Below, piece after piece: positions 1 through 13,400 of a stretch of 64,000 nucleotides of DNA (the stretch's first letter is position 1; the number at the start of each line of letters is the position of its first letter). The notes under the pieces are model-generated. The model had not been told where the DNA came from. It did not search any database and was given only the letters and a program-made list of their open reading frames with translations. Origin of the DNA: Gyrodactylus bullatarudis (taxonomy: Eukaryota; Platyhelminthes; Monogenea; Gyrodactylidea; Gyrodactylidae); NCBI GenBank assembly GCA_012064415.1, contig SSNU01000327.1, positions 461,984 through 525,983 of the forward strand. The letters run 5' to 3'. The position numbers and the translations under genes were made by a program.

Positions 1-2666
1 TTACATTTTGAAATAAAAAACTAAATTTAGACCATTCCTGAAAATTAAAAATTCGTCTTTTTTATAAAAAAACCATCTCAAACTTCATACCTATTTCCAT
101 TATTAACCATTGATCTGGGAAACTCTTGGAATATTTAAACAAGCTCGTCGATTTTTTTTTGAAAACTCTTAATTTAGAATGAAGATAAAATTATGTCATT
201 TACGATTATTTATAGCAAAACTGAGCTATTCATTTCACTTATTGAATCTCGTAGAAGAGAAAGATGTTCGATTTGTCCAAGATCCAGTGAAAGAAAGACA
301 AGCAACTCATGTTTTAAGTGTGGAAACAAAGTTTTTAATAATAATATGGGAATTGTTGAATAAATAATTCATAAAGCCTGAAGTTTCCAATGCTTATAAA
401 TTGGGGAAAATTAGGATGTCTTTCGAGGGTTACTATAGTAATTTGAATAATCTGAATAGTCAAGTTTCCAGAGAGAACTGAAAATGTTTTTTTTCAGATC
501 TTTTATCTTTTCATGAACTCAGATAAAAATTTAATTAAAGTCCAATTGACTCAACAATCAGAGATGTCTTCATGATTTCCACATAGAATCTGTTTTCATT
601 TGACCATTGTAGGGCTTCTCTTCCTCCTCTCTCTTGGGAACATTGGATTGTTTCTTTGAGAAGAAAAAGATTTTTTTCTGCTCAATCGAGCACGACCACT
701 ACTCCCTAGGTTAGTGGTAAACAGAGGGGAAAAGGTGACAAAATATTTCCCTGTTCCCTTTTTTTGGTCAGCAATTGGTATTAAAAATATTATAGCAAAT
801 TTATTATTAGCCAGGAATTAATTAAGATTCCAACTTTGTCGGTACAGTTTTTTCTGAAGAGATTTTTTCCTAAACACTTGAAAAGTAGAAAAGTGGTCCG
901 AGTAAGAAGAAAAAACGTATTAGTAGTAGTTTGATGTTGCCAGGGCTCAGCATATTGCTGTTTGTAATACGTAATATGCAGTAATGTTGAGATTTGAAAT
1001 TCAACAAATATGAAACAGTTTCCTAATAATCTTGAGATGTAGGAAGGCATATCTCACCACAAGTGTACAATAAAATAGACCAGTTATTTAACTAAACAAC
1101 TCAGTTACTCTTTCGTGAATTGTATTCTAAGCAATATGAATTTTTTCCCCTCGTTGTTGAGGGACGATCATGAGAATAGAAGTGCGCATCTGTTGCCCAA
1201 TTTTAATTAAATACATTTTTGTAAAGATGCTTGTATTATCCCATTTAGCATGTAAGCTAATCTAAAAGGAAAAGGTTCAAAGACTAAGGTTGGTTTTTTC
1301 TCGTCAACTTTATTGTTCTATGACAACTTTTGAGTCTTCAAGAACAAAAAGTAATTTAATTGTTAAATCCTTAAAAGTTTTTGTTGTAAACTCTCATGAG
1401 AAAAAGTATTACTTTTTTCCGGGGTATCGTTCATGTGAGCGAGGCAAAACAGATTGAGTCGATGGGATAAAAAGAACATACAATGCAAATGAGTAGATGA
1501 TTGTAAAAAACTTTTTGAGTTGTGAGATTGTATAATTTAATTGAATAAATACGGCTGGATAGAAGTGTGCTCTGTCTATATTTTGCCCCGATATATTTTT
1601 ATCAATGCAAATATTTTTTTCAATTGAGTCTTAATTGTGACGAATTGGTTAAAGATTGATGTATTTATACGTACGGACGCCTTGCAACATTCCCAGCGAC
1701 AAAATGTCGAAGCGTTGCCATACCCCTCCCTCTTTTTTCATTTTGAATCTGTCCTTTTCTCTTAGGAGAGGAGCGCACTTTCTAGTTGTATCGAAAAAAA
1801 CTGTGATTTCAAACTACAGTAGATGAATTTTTATGATAATTTTTTTTATTTTGCAATCGTTCGGACCAAAAATAAAAACGAAATTGACATGGACGGACAT
1901 TTATGATAATTTATCACAATAAAAATGAGTATCTTTACAAAAAAGGGGTTAATGCCAAGAAATTAATTGATACTAATGAAATCTTAATTCGGTTCGAGGA
2001 GTATACCAAATGCCCTATATTGCTTCATGGAAAGATATTATTATTTCCGAGGATTAGCTATAGAAAAATTCAGTATTCCAACTAAGAGCGATTTCGACCG
2101 CAGTAGGAGTTTAGTGTTGCAAGTGTTGGTTTACTTTTGGAAAAGGTGTCGCCTTACAAGAGAATCATTTAGCTTCCCTAGTTCTATAAAACTTTTATCT
2201 CAATATCGAAATAATTCTGAACCATATATAAAGAGCTCAGTTATCTCTTTGGTCTGAAAATCTTGGGTTAATTAAGGTATAACACTACTCGAATATAAAG
2301 ACCAAGCTATGAAAGGATTTTGACATCAATTCTTAACTCATGATTTCGATAGGTTTACAGAGTACCTTCTGAGCATGGATTAGTATCAATTACATCACAA
2401 ATACGTGTATTTCTCATTGCTAAATTTAGACTAATAAGAAAAATCCTTAATTTTTCAATAACTATTAGGATAGTTTCTAAAAAATCAATATTCCTTCACT
2501 CCTTACTCTGTGAATAGATAGTGATTTTTCCAAACGAGCTCTAATGATAACGTTCTTATTTGAACAGCTCCCTGAAGATTGAATTCAATCTAAAGAATTC
2601 GTGAAAAGTTTATTTTATCTCCAAAAACTTAAATATTTACAATTTTATTGTTAAAAGAGTACTCAC
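1..2666. other. Gene-poor AT-rich stretch
   Basis: No open frame here combines a plausible protein with splice sites. The short open frames of 60-86 codons have no recognisable domain and look like chance. The segment 2500-2666 could hold further exons of the minus-strand gene that begins at 2780: an open stretch on the minus strand there follows an acceptor-like CTTCAG and ends in a GTAAGG donor. Confidence 0.5.
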
Positions 2667-2780
2667 TGATTTTAGGGCAGTCTCGAAGGCTTCCTGGCTC
2701 TCATTTAACTTTATCTGCTGGGAATATTCTTGAGGCTGTTGGTGTTGTAATAATTGACCCGATTCGTATACACTACTCAT
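2667..2780 (-). CDS. Probable first coding exon of an unidentified gene
   Basis: On the minus strand an ATG at 2780 opens 38 codons rich in Gln, Ser and Glu (it begins MSSVYESGQLLQHQQPQEY) and runs in phase 0 into a consensus donor, TCA then GTGAGTACTC. The composition is unlike the AT-driven noise around it. A possible second exon lies near 2513-2576 on the same strand; I could not follow the gene further. The protein is not recognised. A chance ATG-to-donor stretch remains possible. Confidence 0.35.
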
Positions 2781-3775
2781 AATGATTGAATAAAATATTT
2801 CTCTCTATCGTGTGTCTATCAGGTGTCAGTAGGAATTTATCTTTCTACTCAAAGAATATATATCTTTTATCTTAATGTGATACAAGCAAGTTATATTATA
2901 TATAGACTATCTCATTAGACTCTGGCTACTGAATTAAACTAATATATTATATATTAATATGTACAATTTATGTATATGAGTATATTCTATTCTATTCTTT
3001 ATTTACAACTGAGTAGTAAGTTACAATAAGTAGATGAGAGGAAATGAACTGATTCCTATTGGCCTAGCGTATTCCATTCTTTCAGTTGCGTTTGGGATTG
3101 AAAATATTTCTTATTATTCACGAATAAATAGATACTCAACTATAAAAGATTATAATAGATATGAAATTTAAGGAAAAAAAATTAATCTTCAAGTATCGTA
3201 TTTGAGTTTGATTTTGGAAACCTTTAGCTATAAGGTGTCTTTCTATCTTTGATTGTCATCAAAAATTTGTCAGTGATTTTTTCTTTTTGACATGTAGAGG
3301 AGAATTTACAAACATTTTTCTCCGGAAAGTCAGGAAAAATATAAAAATGAATCTGACCAGATTTGGGCCGTTTTTCCAATATTATGCACTGGCAAATTTC
3401 GAATCGATGATATTTCAAATTATAGTTTCATGTATAAGCGAGTAATTTTCAATAAGCCATAACTTACGACTTGTATTATTTTCAGTGAAGAAGTTCACAA
3501 TTTTTTGCATTTTACAGAAAATTTGAAAAGAAAATTTTCCTGAATCAGCCGGGAAAATTCTTTCCTTCAACTTATACTTGAGTTGCGTTATTGAATCAAA
3601 ATTAACAATCAGTATACTTTTCAGATTTTCCAAACCGTTTACTTTCAAGATGCTTTTCTCAAATGTGTATGATCTTAGCCTTTTTTAGCTGAAAAATACT
3701 GTTTCGAATCATCTTTTTTTGAGCTCGATTATTCCTTAAGAAAAGTATTTCTCACTGACGTCATTTTAAACCTGT

Positions 3776-3884
3776 TTGACATAAAGATGAGAATTTACAA
3801 AAGAATTAATTTTTCCTGACTCTCTGGAAAAAAATATTGAGTTTTTTGTATTAGTAAAATAGTAAATTCTCATCTTCATGTCAA
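3776..3884. repeat. Small inverted-repeat element
   Basis: Two 23-bp arms at 3776-3798 and 3862-3884 are reverse complements with one mismatch (TTGACATRAAGATGAG at the outer end). A third, diverged arm-like copy lies near 3286-3308. The text next to the right arm recurs in part near 37625-37650, which suggests a dispersed family. No coding capacity. Confidence 0.55.
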
Positions 3885-5133
3885 CTAGCTTTAAGTACTA
3901 AAGTTAACCACTTGAGTCTCTTTATAAAAAAGGTAGAGAATGATCCATTGGTTGGGGTGGGTGTAAATAATTTGTTATTTTAAGGGTTGGTAAACAAATT
4001 CCCACGATCAATTTTATGAGCTCAGTTTAACTTTTAAAAATACATTTTCTAGCTAATCTTTCAATTTCGATTCAAATATTTGTGTATTCAGCTTAACACC
4101 TAAAGCTCAGGAACGGTAATAATATAAACTGAATCCTTCTAACCTCTTTTTACACATTCATTGAAACTATTTTGTAAGAACAATACAAACAAAATGTACT
4201 TTAATTCATTCGATATTGAACTTAGTATTTTTTCCAAATTCCTTGCGGAGGGTCTCCATCATCAGGTATGAATGGTTACTGTATCATAAAAATAAAATGT
4301 TTTGGTTGTTACCAACTGAATTTCTTGATTCCATCAAGGCTATTCATCTCATTTACCGTATCTTGAGTGAATTTATTTTTCCATACAAAGATAACTCTTT
4401 ATTTTTGAGGGATTCGATGAGAAATTTCATTAGAAAGAGATACATTACCCCTCATATATACTACATACATACATATCTTATATCCCTCTGTCTTAAAAAT
4501 TGGGAAAAAATTAATTAATATATATGAATGGAAGTTTCTATCCATTAGACCATGAAGCGTATATATTCCTCCTGGTTTTGCCTTGATGCTTGGATTTATT
4601 CTCTGGAATTGCAATCAAGCATCCCAGGGGAATACCAGGCCCGCTCCTCTTGAAGTTTTCTTTGTGTGTAGTAGAAAAGATCCCAGTTCGTTCATATTAG
4701 AAGATTAATAATTCCAAATTTTAGGGGTCATGGTATTTCCCTAGTAAATGGACAAAATTAGTTATTTTGAAGAAATTTTAACCATTCTATGAGTTCCTCA
4801 TAAAAATATCGTTATTCTCAGGACTCAAATCTGAATAGACTGTTCTTCAGTTGGATAACTTTCTGAAATAATTTGCGATAGTTTCAGATATCTATCTTTA
4901 ATAATTTTAAGATCATTTCTTGTTAAATCGTTTCTTCGTTTATTCAAAATTCTCTGGGATTAGAAAAATTTCCGGATGAGGGTGAAAAAATTATTCAAAA
5001 ATAAATTTTGACTGAGGCCATTTTTACATGTCTTTGGACTATAAAATTTGAAATATCTTTTGATATGTTAGAAGTTCGAGAATAACCAAATTATGAAGTT
5101 TGTTGGCGAGCATCATGAGAAATTTATATTTTT

Positions 5134-6380
5134 TATTAATAAAGGGATAATGACAAAAAGTGTATCAAAAGGTAGAAAAAATTACACATCTTATATAATT
5201 TTGACACTTCTTAAATCAATATACACAATGTATTTACAAAACTTGTATCAAAATCGATAAATCATAGATCAGTCTATTCGAGCATTTACAAAAATTATAT
5301 CAAATTTAACCAGAATTGGCTTTAATTAAGATTTATGTACTATTTTTTCAATAAACTTGAACTTAAATTAACATCCACATTTCATTACGATTGTTGTTTA
5401 CACGTTTCAGAACTTTTTCTGAATGGTTGATCAAAAGTTCGTGTCTGAATTTAGTTTTTCCAATATGATACAGGCAGAAACATTGAGGAACATCAAGTAA
5501 CACACTTTTTATGCTAGCAACTAAACCTTTTTCTCTATCCGAAATTATGAAAATATTTGAATTTTCATGGAGACTGACATTCTGAGAAGCCTATTTTTAT
5601 CACTATCTCGTTTTAGCATCAATTCCTGTTGCAGTCAGTAAAACATAAGGAGTAGAGAACAGCACAATTTTTAAAACGATCAACATTACGATTCTCGAAC
5701 AGATTTCAGTATCAAACAAATACAGAGGATTCTAAATATGTTAAAGTCTATTCTCAAAACTATGGGGTTAATACTTGAACATGGGGTGAAATAATATTAT
5801 TTTCAAGGCAGGTACTCTACCCACTAAGCCCTCGAATGTAAATTAATTATGAATCTAAAACACGCAAAATATCTACCTTCTCTTCCAGAAATGTTGGAGT
5901 ATTTCTAAATACATTTTCAAGCTTAGCTTTAAATTCGGAAAATAGTTGTGTATTCGGCTAAACATCTTTAGATGAAGAGTGGTTCTCTAATAAGGAGTAA
6001 TGATTTTAAAATGACACCCATCTAGTGCAATTAAAGGGAGGCTTTTCTTGAAAGCAAATATAGGTATTTTTGAGAGTTTCTTCATCAGTCAAAATTTTCA
6101 CATGTGTACCCAGATTATGAGCTAAAAAATCTAGTAAGTTTGTTAAAGGAGCTCAGTAAACTTGTGTTTTTCTCGCTGTCCAACTGTTCCAAGCCAATTC
6201 TGGTTATACTATTTGTTAAATTTGATATAATTTTTGTAAATGCTCAAATAGACTGATCTATGATTTATCGATTTTGATACAAGTTATGTAAATACATTTT
6301 GTATATTGATTTAAGAAGAGTCAAAAATGATATAAGATGTGTTATTTTCTCTACTTTTTTTCATTATCCCTTTATTAATA
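5134..6380 (-). mobile_element. Decayed MULE-type DNA transposon with long inverted ends
   Basis: The ends are long imperfect inverted repeats of about 190 bp (roughly 5134-5325 and 6190-6380, both starting TATTAATAAAGGGAT). On the minus strand between about 5660 and 5370 are broken transposase pieces. They show the Mutator-family features VLLTATGIDA, then IISDREKGL, then a C-x-x-x-H spacing (FCLYHIGK). A frameshift separates the first two blocks, so the copy is dead. Long terminal inverted repeats are normal for MULEs. I saw no clean 9-bp target duplication. A tRNA-like sequence lies inside it. Confidence 0.7.
5762..5834 (-). other. tRNA-like pseudogene or SINE head
   Basis: Read on the minus strand it starts GAGGGCTTAGTGGGTAGAG, a good match to a tRNA D-arm and pol III A box. 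About 45 bases later it has GTTCAAGTATTAACCCC, close to a T-arm and B box. The anticodon arm does not pair well and the acceptor stem is poor, so it is not a working tRNA. It lies inside the MULE. Confidence 0.4.
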
Positions 6381-8258
6381 TCTCTTCCATTTTTGAGTGC
6401 TCAATGAGATAAATCCCCAAATTCATCGAGACTAAAGCTGTAGAGGTATGAACTCTTGAAATGGTTATTGATCCAGTGGGAACAATCTCAACTCTATAGT
6501 CCATCAAGAGCCAAGAGTCAAGTGGATGTCCTTCACTGCTACAACATTTTCTAAAACACTAAAACTTTTCATTAGAGTGTCAACCATTTCTCCTTAAAGC
6601 TTGTATGCGGGAAAATGGCAAGTGGGCTTACATTTCTATTTTAATGATATGCAAAAAAACATCTCATCCTTTTTGCTTTACTTATTGCAATTAATTGACA
6701 CCCAAGGGTTGTTTTTATTCACTGTATTGATCTGTGAGATACAGAGTATTTACACTGAGTAAGAGAGAATTTGAATTCCAAAGCCTACCACAGAAAATAT
6801 TCCCATGGAAAATACACCTGTAACACTCTCTTGGATGAATAAAAATCTTTTAATTCTTGTTTTATTTTTTGTTTAAGAAAAGAATTCCTTAAAGACAAAG
6901 ACTTACTTTCTTATTTAATGTCCAGTAAAGTATACAATCAGTATAATTGAAATGTTTATTGGATATTTTATGTGTGTACAATATACACCAGCTAATTAAT
7001 TAATTATGAAGAAAAGGGAATATCACATGTAGGATAGGTGATATGCTAAGTAGAGAATGTATTTGAATTATGTGAATTATGTTAAGTTAACACTCTTCTT
7101 TTATGATGATGATGATGATTATAGAGGAAGCTTATTTGACCAGCTGAATTCAAAGAGTATAGATTACACATTTCTGCTTTTGGATAGAGGAAAAAAGATA
7201 GGCAATCTGAGAATGAGGAAGTTCATTAGAATTATGAAAGATTGCTTCTTGAACTTTTGACCTTGGGTTCTCAAGACACACACATGTCCGAGAATTTTCA
7301 CCAGTTGAGAGACTCTTTTATTTTAAAAAAACATGTGTGTTTGATGGAAGAGAAACAAAGGAAGAGTATCATTGATGATGGCAAGAGAAAAGAGTGGCAA
7401 TTTATCAAAAATTTTACGCCACACCAAGCGTGGCATACTTGCCTTGCGATTTTTCCGATCACAGATTCGTCATGACACAATTAAACACTGATATTTGCTT
7501 ACATCTTCTCAGTTGAAATAGAGGAGGAGAAGAAGCCAGATGTCAAAAACTCAAATGGCATACAAAAAGTCAGGAAACCCCACCCCTCTTACACGAAATT
7601 GGTTAAGATTGCCGTCAAATCGAATAAGAAGTATTTTAATTAATGATAATGATGTTAATTATAACCAGACACATTTATGGATGAATCTTTGAATTTTGAA
7701 CGTTTATTATGCAAATATATATAAAAATAACAATAAGGCAGAAAGCCTAACACACATTCATTTTCTTGACACGAAAATTTACTCCTATTTCATGGTTAAC
7801 TAAGCAGAGAGAAATTTCAATGTCAAATAAGAGAGAAAATATTCCCACCATATGCTCAAGTAAAATTGTAGATTCTGAATTAAATTTTATTTATCAATTT
7901 GAGGATTGAATATCTGTTATTTTTTGAAAAAGTATGGGTAGTGTTAGACAAAGAAAAAAAGGAACAAGTATCAGGGAATTTTTGATAGAACAGGAAAAAG
8001 GAAACTTGATGGACGTGATAGTTCATAATAAGCGTATAACGTGCTCATGAATTAAATAGACTAATTAACAAATAAAAATTATAAACGTTTTATTGCATAT
8101 TTGTAACTATTCATATTGTTTTCACGATAAATATAGAACAAATTAATGAAAATAAAATGCCTCTTGAGAAAATAAATTAAAAATGAAGAATTTTTTTGTT
8201 TTATTTAATAAAATTTACAAATTACACTAACTCGAGTCTTTTTCATCGATTTAACCAA
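6381..8258. other. Intergenic stretch, nothing clear
   Basis: No supported gene. It contains short simple repeats (for example GATGATGAT near 7104) and short open frames without domain signal. The last few hundred bases are presumably the promoter and leader of the ubiquitin ligase gene at 8259; no distinct motif was seen. Confidence 0.5.
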
Positions 8259-9847
8259 ATGAATGAAGTAAAGTTAGAACTTTACTCTGAGAGTTTGGAA
8301 AGTTTAAAGAAATCCTACTTTACAATAAATTCAGAAATATGCGATCTTTCACCTTCGTCTAAATTAGATATTCTAGAAAATGATAGTATTTTCCTTGAGA
8401 TTGGATCAAACCGGATAATTTTCAAGTTTGCTAATCTCGATTTATCCCTTTCTAATGGTGCTGTATTTCAAGAGCAAAATGAAAATATGAAACTTTTCAT
8501 TCTCAAAAGTAATTTCAAAGTTAAATTGGAAAACTTGGAAGATTCAATCGATTACTTGCTTGAAAACGGTAAATCTCTCCTATGCCGACGTTGCAACTTC
8601 TCCATTATGAGTATTGAAGAGTTTAACTTTGAAAAGATACCATTCATCACTGACGATAGTAGAACGATGAGTTCTAGCGAGACTTTCTTCTGTGAATGCA
8701 ATCCGAGTAATAATGCCAAAACCAGGATACCAACTGAACAGAAAACTAAGTCCTCCTCAGATTGTTGCAAGACTGAAAAAAGCATACTCAAATTCAATTC
8801 AATTCAATTGATTCTATCTCATGAAATGATTCAGAAATGTGCAGTCTTTCAGAATAATTGCATAATCTATTGTAAACATTGTCTTTCACCGTTGGGCTCT
8901 CAAAGTAATTTCTTTTTCCAAAGTGACCCACAATTTTCTTAGATTTAGATAAAGATGTAATCCTGCTGAATAATCGAATATTCTTCAGTTTATCTGGGGA
9001 AGATGATTCTACTCAAGGTCTCCTCTCAGAATCAGCATTTATTTCAGACTATGAATTTCTCTACCAGCTTTGCAGAAATTTCATTACTAACAATATTCAT
9101 AGATTCATTTTGTTCTGTTCAACTCTTGAGACAGTTTATCCATTTGCATTGGTGAGTTCATTTATTATTAAATTTTATTTTAGGTTTGGCTCCTTGACCA
9201 ACGGGTTCTGTTGCATCATCAACTTGTGGAAGAGAGTTTCCCCCCTGATCAAGAAATCAATGTAAACGTTGATTCTATTTATATTGAGAGAATTCTCTAC
9301 AGGATTCTAACTAGACAGAATGATTCAATCATTGATATGTGAGAAATACTTTATCTCTTGCAATTAGAGAGGTCCTATTTTATGTATCAAATCACTTTCT
9401 TCTTACAGAAAATTCGAGATTTTACTCTAAATTTGAGTGAGCCTGATACATGGCTCTTTATTTTACAGTCAATTTTTATCTTTCATTCTGAAATTTTTGA
9501 ATTTTCAAGAAAATAATTCAAATTAGGAATAATTTATTCTTGAAGAAATTCAAAAGTTGGTTCATTTTTTCTTTTCAACCCAGGGACTCAAAGTCTCTCA
9601 TGGACGATTGGATGAAGGATTTGTCAGTTGAGCAAATAATCCTACCCATGGAAACCTGTATAGCATTCTGTTCGATTCTCACTCAGATTTCGCAAAAGAT
9701 TTCACCGAAAAATCGTTACGAAAATTCCGATAGTCGGAAGGGTTTTATTGTAAGTTGGGTGAATTCACACCGTTTTTTCCGATCCTATCTCATCAAAAAA
9801 TTTTAAAGGTTGGAGGCATACCAATCAATAAATTCCAGTGCTCCTGA
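8259..9847 (+). CDS. UBE3D: UBE3D-like E3 ubiquitin-protein ligase (HECT_2 family)
   Basis: Six coding exons by splice phase: 8259-8904, 8943-9151, 9184-9338, 9368-9436, 9584-9749 and 9809-9847, giving 427 residues (the human protein is slightly shorter). ATG 8259 (MNEVKLEL) is the first in frame. Family marks are the paired cysteines LLCRRC (about residue 109) and IYCKHCLSPLG (about 205), and the C-terminal block DDWMKDLSVEQIILPMETC, typical of HECT_2 proteins, which bind an E2 and ubiquitinate targets without a classical HECT fold. Three introns are only 38, 32 and 29 nt, none a multiple of three. Exon 4 and the last exon are the least certain. Upstream and downstream genes are unrelated. 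Confidence 0.8.
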
Positions 9848-10314
9848 ATTTATTTGACTTTCCAAACATAATTAGTTCAGATATTGTCAATGAAAATAAT
9901 ATTATTATTTCAAAATATAAAATTTATTCAATAATGTTTATCTTATTCACATTTCTACTTACTAGTAGTTACACGAATCAAAGGATCAAAAATCTTTTCT
10001 TAGTTTAAATTTTTACATCTATTCTAATTAGTATATCGGCTTAGCAATGCTATTTTCCAAGTTATTCTTTTATAACCAACCTATTCTATTTGTTTCTTTT
10101 TAAACGGTATTAATTTGTATACCAATGCCATAATTTTCTATTGTTCTCTTACTCTGATTTTGTACTCTTGCGGTGAATACTTATTTATTGATTGAAGATT
10201 TAAATCAAAATATTCTCTTCCCATAAGGTACTTATTGATATTGTCATTTGATCATTATTAATAAGTTTATTCATTCTCAAGGAAACTAAAGATTTCCCCT
10301 AGATTAACACTCTG
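9848..10314. other. Intergenic stretch before receptor gene A
   Basis: AT-rich, no open frame of note. It leads into the CCAAT pair upstream of the first receptor gene. Confidence 0.5.
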
Positions 10315-10339
10315 ATTGGTTAATACCTATTTAGCCAAT
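10315..10339. promoter_or_regulatory. Inverted CCAAT pair, receptor gene A
   Basis: ATTGG at 10315-10319 and CCAAT at 10335-10339, 15 bp apart and facing each other, 154 bp before the gene A start codon. CCAAT is the NF-Y site in animals. The same arrangement precedes genes B, D and the intronless gene at 42846. Confidence 0.45.
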
Positions 10340-10492
10340 ATTATCAACTTGTTTTTTCTCTTGTTTATAAACACAAACACAGTGTACAATATCATTTATT
10401 GCGCCCATTTTCATTTTATCTAATCCTTCATGTAAAATTAAAAAATTATAGAGAAAGGTCCAAGTAATAAAATCAAGTCAAGGATACAAACA

Positions 10493-13400
10493 ATGTGGCC
10501 AATATGCCTGGTTATCGTTAGCGCATTCAAATTCAGTTTACTGAGTGAGTAATGCACTTTTTGCTTAATTCTCTTTATGAATAAATAAGTAAGATCATTG
10601 AGTGGAAGACGAAATTAATGATTGCATCAGCTGGCTTACTTTCATCTTTTGCAAGGAATAGATTCAAAACTCATCTACTCAGTGATCAATTAAAGCTGGG
10701 AATTCTTAGTTACCACCAGAGTCCAAACAATACCACTTAGCCTATCTTATGTTTTACACTCAAAGAGTAAAGCGACTTTGTCAGAAGGGATCAAAATCTC
10801 ATTTAGATACGTTTTATTTACAATAAAAGAATTTTCCTCTATACCAGTTTTCATATCGGGTTAAAAATTTTCAAAAATGTATTTCAGTAATTTTTAGATT
10901 ATCTGATAGTAAACTATCAAGAAATAATCTGAGTTTCAGATTCTGAAGCATCATTTTATAAATCTTATTTCGAGACACCAAGCATCTTAAAGCAGACACC
11001 AACCAGAGTTAAATTTGACGGGTACTAAGCAGCTGATTAAATGAAATTTATTAACTAATTAATTATAATCCTGAACTCTACTGAAACTGTGAAATTTTCT
11101 AGGTCACTGACAAATCTTCTAGTTTTTGGTTCGTATCAAATTTCTTCATATTAACCCTTTCGAAACCCTAGTAAAAATAAATCACGATTGCAAACTTGAA
11201 TGGTTTTTGATATTCTATGGTATCAAAAGGGTCAAGGAATTAAAGAAGAACCAAATCAAAGTTAGACTATTCTTTACTAATTTTCAGCCTCAGATCAGCA
11301 TTCGAAGAATTTGTTAGCCCACTTGTTCAACTCTGAAAGAGACAATGCTTACACATCAGTTGAGTTACCCATGCAGAATATATCCAGACCAATCCGATTA
11401 AGTTCATCCTTTTACCTGAATCAAATAATCAAATTGGTTGGTTCTGATACTTTTAAGGAAATATGTATTATGCAAACCAGCTAATTATTTCTTTTGCAAT
11501 ATAGGTTGAAAAAAGTGAAGTTCTTGAAACCATCATTTGGGTGGAAAATGTGAGTTTTATCATTAAAACAAACATTCAAATAAAAAATTTTCCCATCAAT
11601 TCAAAAAATACTCTGAAATAATACTTTATTCACAAACCGAACTGAAGGACTGAAATACACCGTGAATCTATCAGTTTAACAAAATTTATTTACTGTGTTT
11701 CAATATTTTAGTTTTAATCAGTTCATACCCTTATTTTCTAGTGTGCTCATTATATTACTCTGAATTACTAAAACTTCCCAAATCCAGTAGATTAACCAGC
11801 CTTAAAAAGGAACTCTGCTTAAACTATGCTATCCTTAATTCCTTGTATGATTATGGGAAATCGTTCGAAAGAAAAAGATTACATTGGTGGGAAAAAATCT
11901 GTTTGCTATGATGAAATATTGTTTTTTTCTTCAAAGTCTCGAGAATGAAGCCAAAATAATGAACAAACCACATAACGCTATAATCTCCTTTCATTTTTTC
12001 CAGCAAAGTATAAAAAACCTATCTCACCATGAGAGAATTTTTTCACTGAATTTGCCTTAAACATTCCATCTCGTAGATTGAGAGGCTACCAGTGAAGAAG
12101 AGAAAAAAAACACAAAATTAACATTTGTAGTATGGATAAGTTTTTTTTTGGGATTTCCTTCGAAAAGACATTCTAAAACTTGGTGTTTTCTTGTTAAGAT
12201 ACGTGGTTCTGTTATATGTAAAAGAGGTAGGAAACAGTTGTTGATTTGTCTTAAATTTTCATTCAGTGCTTTTATAAAATTATCTTTTTTACTAGGGAAA
12301 TTATAATAACTCTCTTTGCCCGTTAACTACTATTAGATAATTTTCAATGTTTGACCTGATTCGTTTGTAGTAAAGTAGTTGAAAGCAATTCATTCATTTT
12401 ACCCTTGGCTTGTGTACTTCACATCGTGTTAGAATCAATTTCCTCTTGAATGAGCATTGTTTTTTTCTTGCTCGTTTAGAAATGGACAGATTACTCGTTG
12501 ACGTGGAATCCAGATGATTTCGGAGGTATCATGGCATTAAATCTGCCACATACTGACGTATGGAAACCTGACATTATGCTGATGAACTGGTAAGAAGAAT
12601 TTGCCTCAATCAATAAACCCATCTTCTCTTTTAAACTTCTAACTATTTCTTCTTGCGAATAGTAGTTCAAAATAATAAAAAAATTTTCTCCTGTGTGTAC
12701 TGATATAGATTTTCCTTCCTCTCAGTGCAAGCGGAGACTTTGGGAAATTCCACGAGACAAATGTTATAGTTTCGTATGATGGGAGTATCATCTGGTATCC
12801 CCTTGGCCTATTCACATCAACCTGTGCTGTTGATATAACCTGGTTTCCCTTTGATGAACAGGTATGCACAATTATAATTACTAATGGGTTCATCTCATCA
12901 AATAGTTTTGATTGATTAATGCATTTTTTCAGTTGCTGTTTCTCTGTCATAGTTGGTGGTTATCTAAAGCCTTTTCTAGACATTGATCCAAACTTTGAAG
13001 TCTAAATTTTTGATTTTTACAAAAGATTCTTTTGGTGAAGTCGGTTCCAAAACTGAATGAACATTAGATTCCGGGACGAGGGGTGCAAAATAAGAAATCA
13101 AATATTTTAATGAAAGAACGATGTTCGAAGAAAATACGTTCCTCCAATATTCAGGTTTTAAATTTCATTCTACATGTTAAAGGGTAATTCAGCTTCTCTT
13201 AAAAATTATTAAAAGATGTTTAATTAATAACCTCTGGGCGAAATTCTTGATTTTAGATACAAAGATTTGCAAGAGGTGATAAACCCAGACTAAAAGAGAA
13301 ACTTTATGCCGAGAAACTCACATATAATAATAATAATTCGATAAAAAAGCACATAAAGAAAGATTGACTTTAGCTCTGAAAAAGTGTTCGCAAATTGGAT

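Noticed and set aside
179..367. 62-codon open frame near the window start
   Set aside because: No domain, no splice context; expected by chance in AT-rich sequence.
4399..4614. tRNA-like TGGTCTAATGGATAG on the minus strand near 4555
   Set aside because: A good A-box match, but no B box or foldable tRNA follows.
7057..7475. Two overlapping open frames with a run of Asp codons
   Set aside because: The Asp run is a GAT simple repeat; no recognisable protein or splice sites.
9469..9526. Alternative last exon for UBE3D ending at a TAG
   Set aside because: It gives an in-frame end, but the exon at 9584-9749 matches the conserved C-terminus far better.
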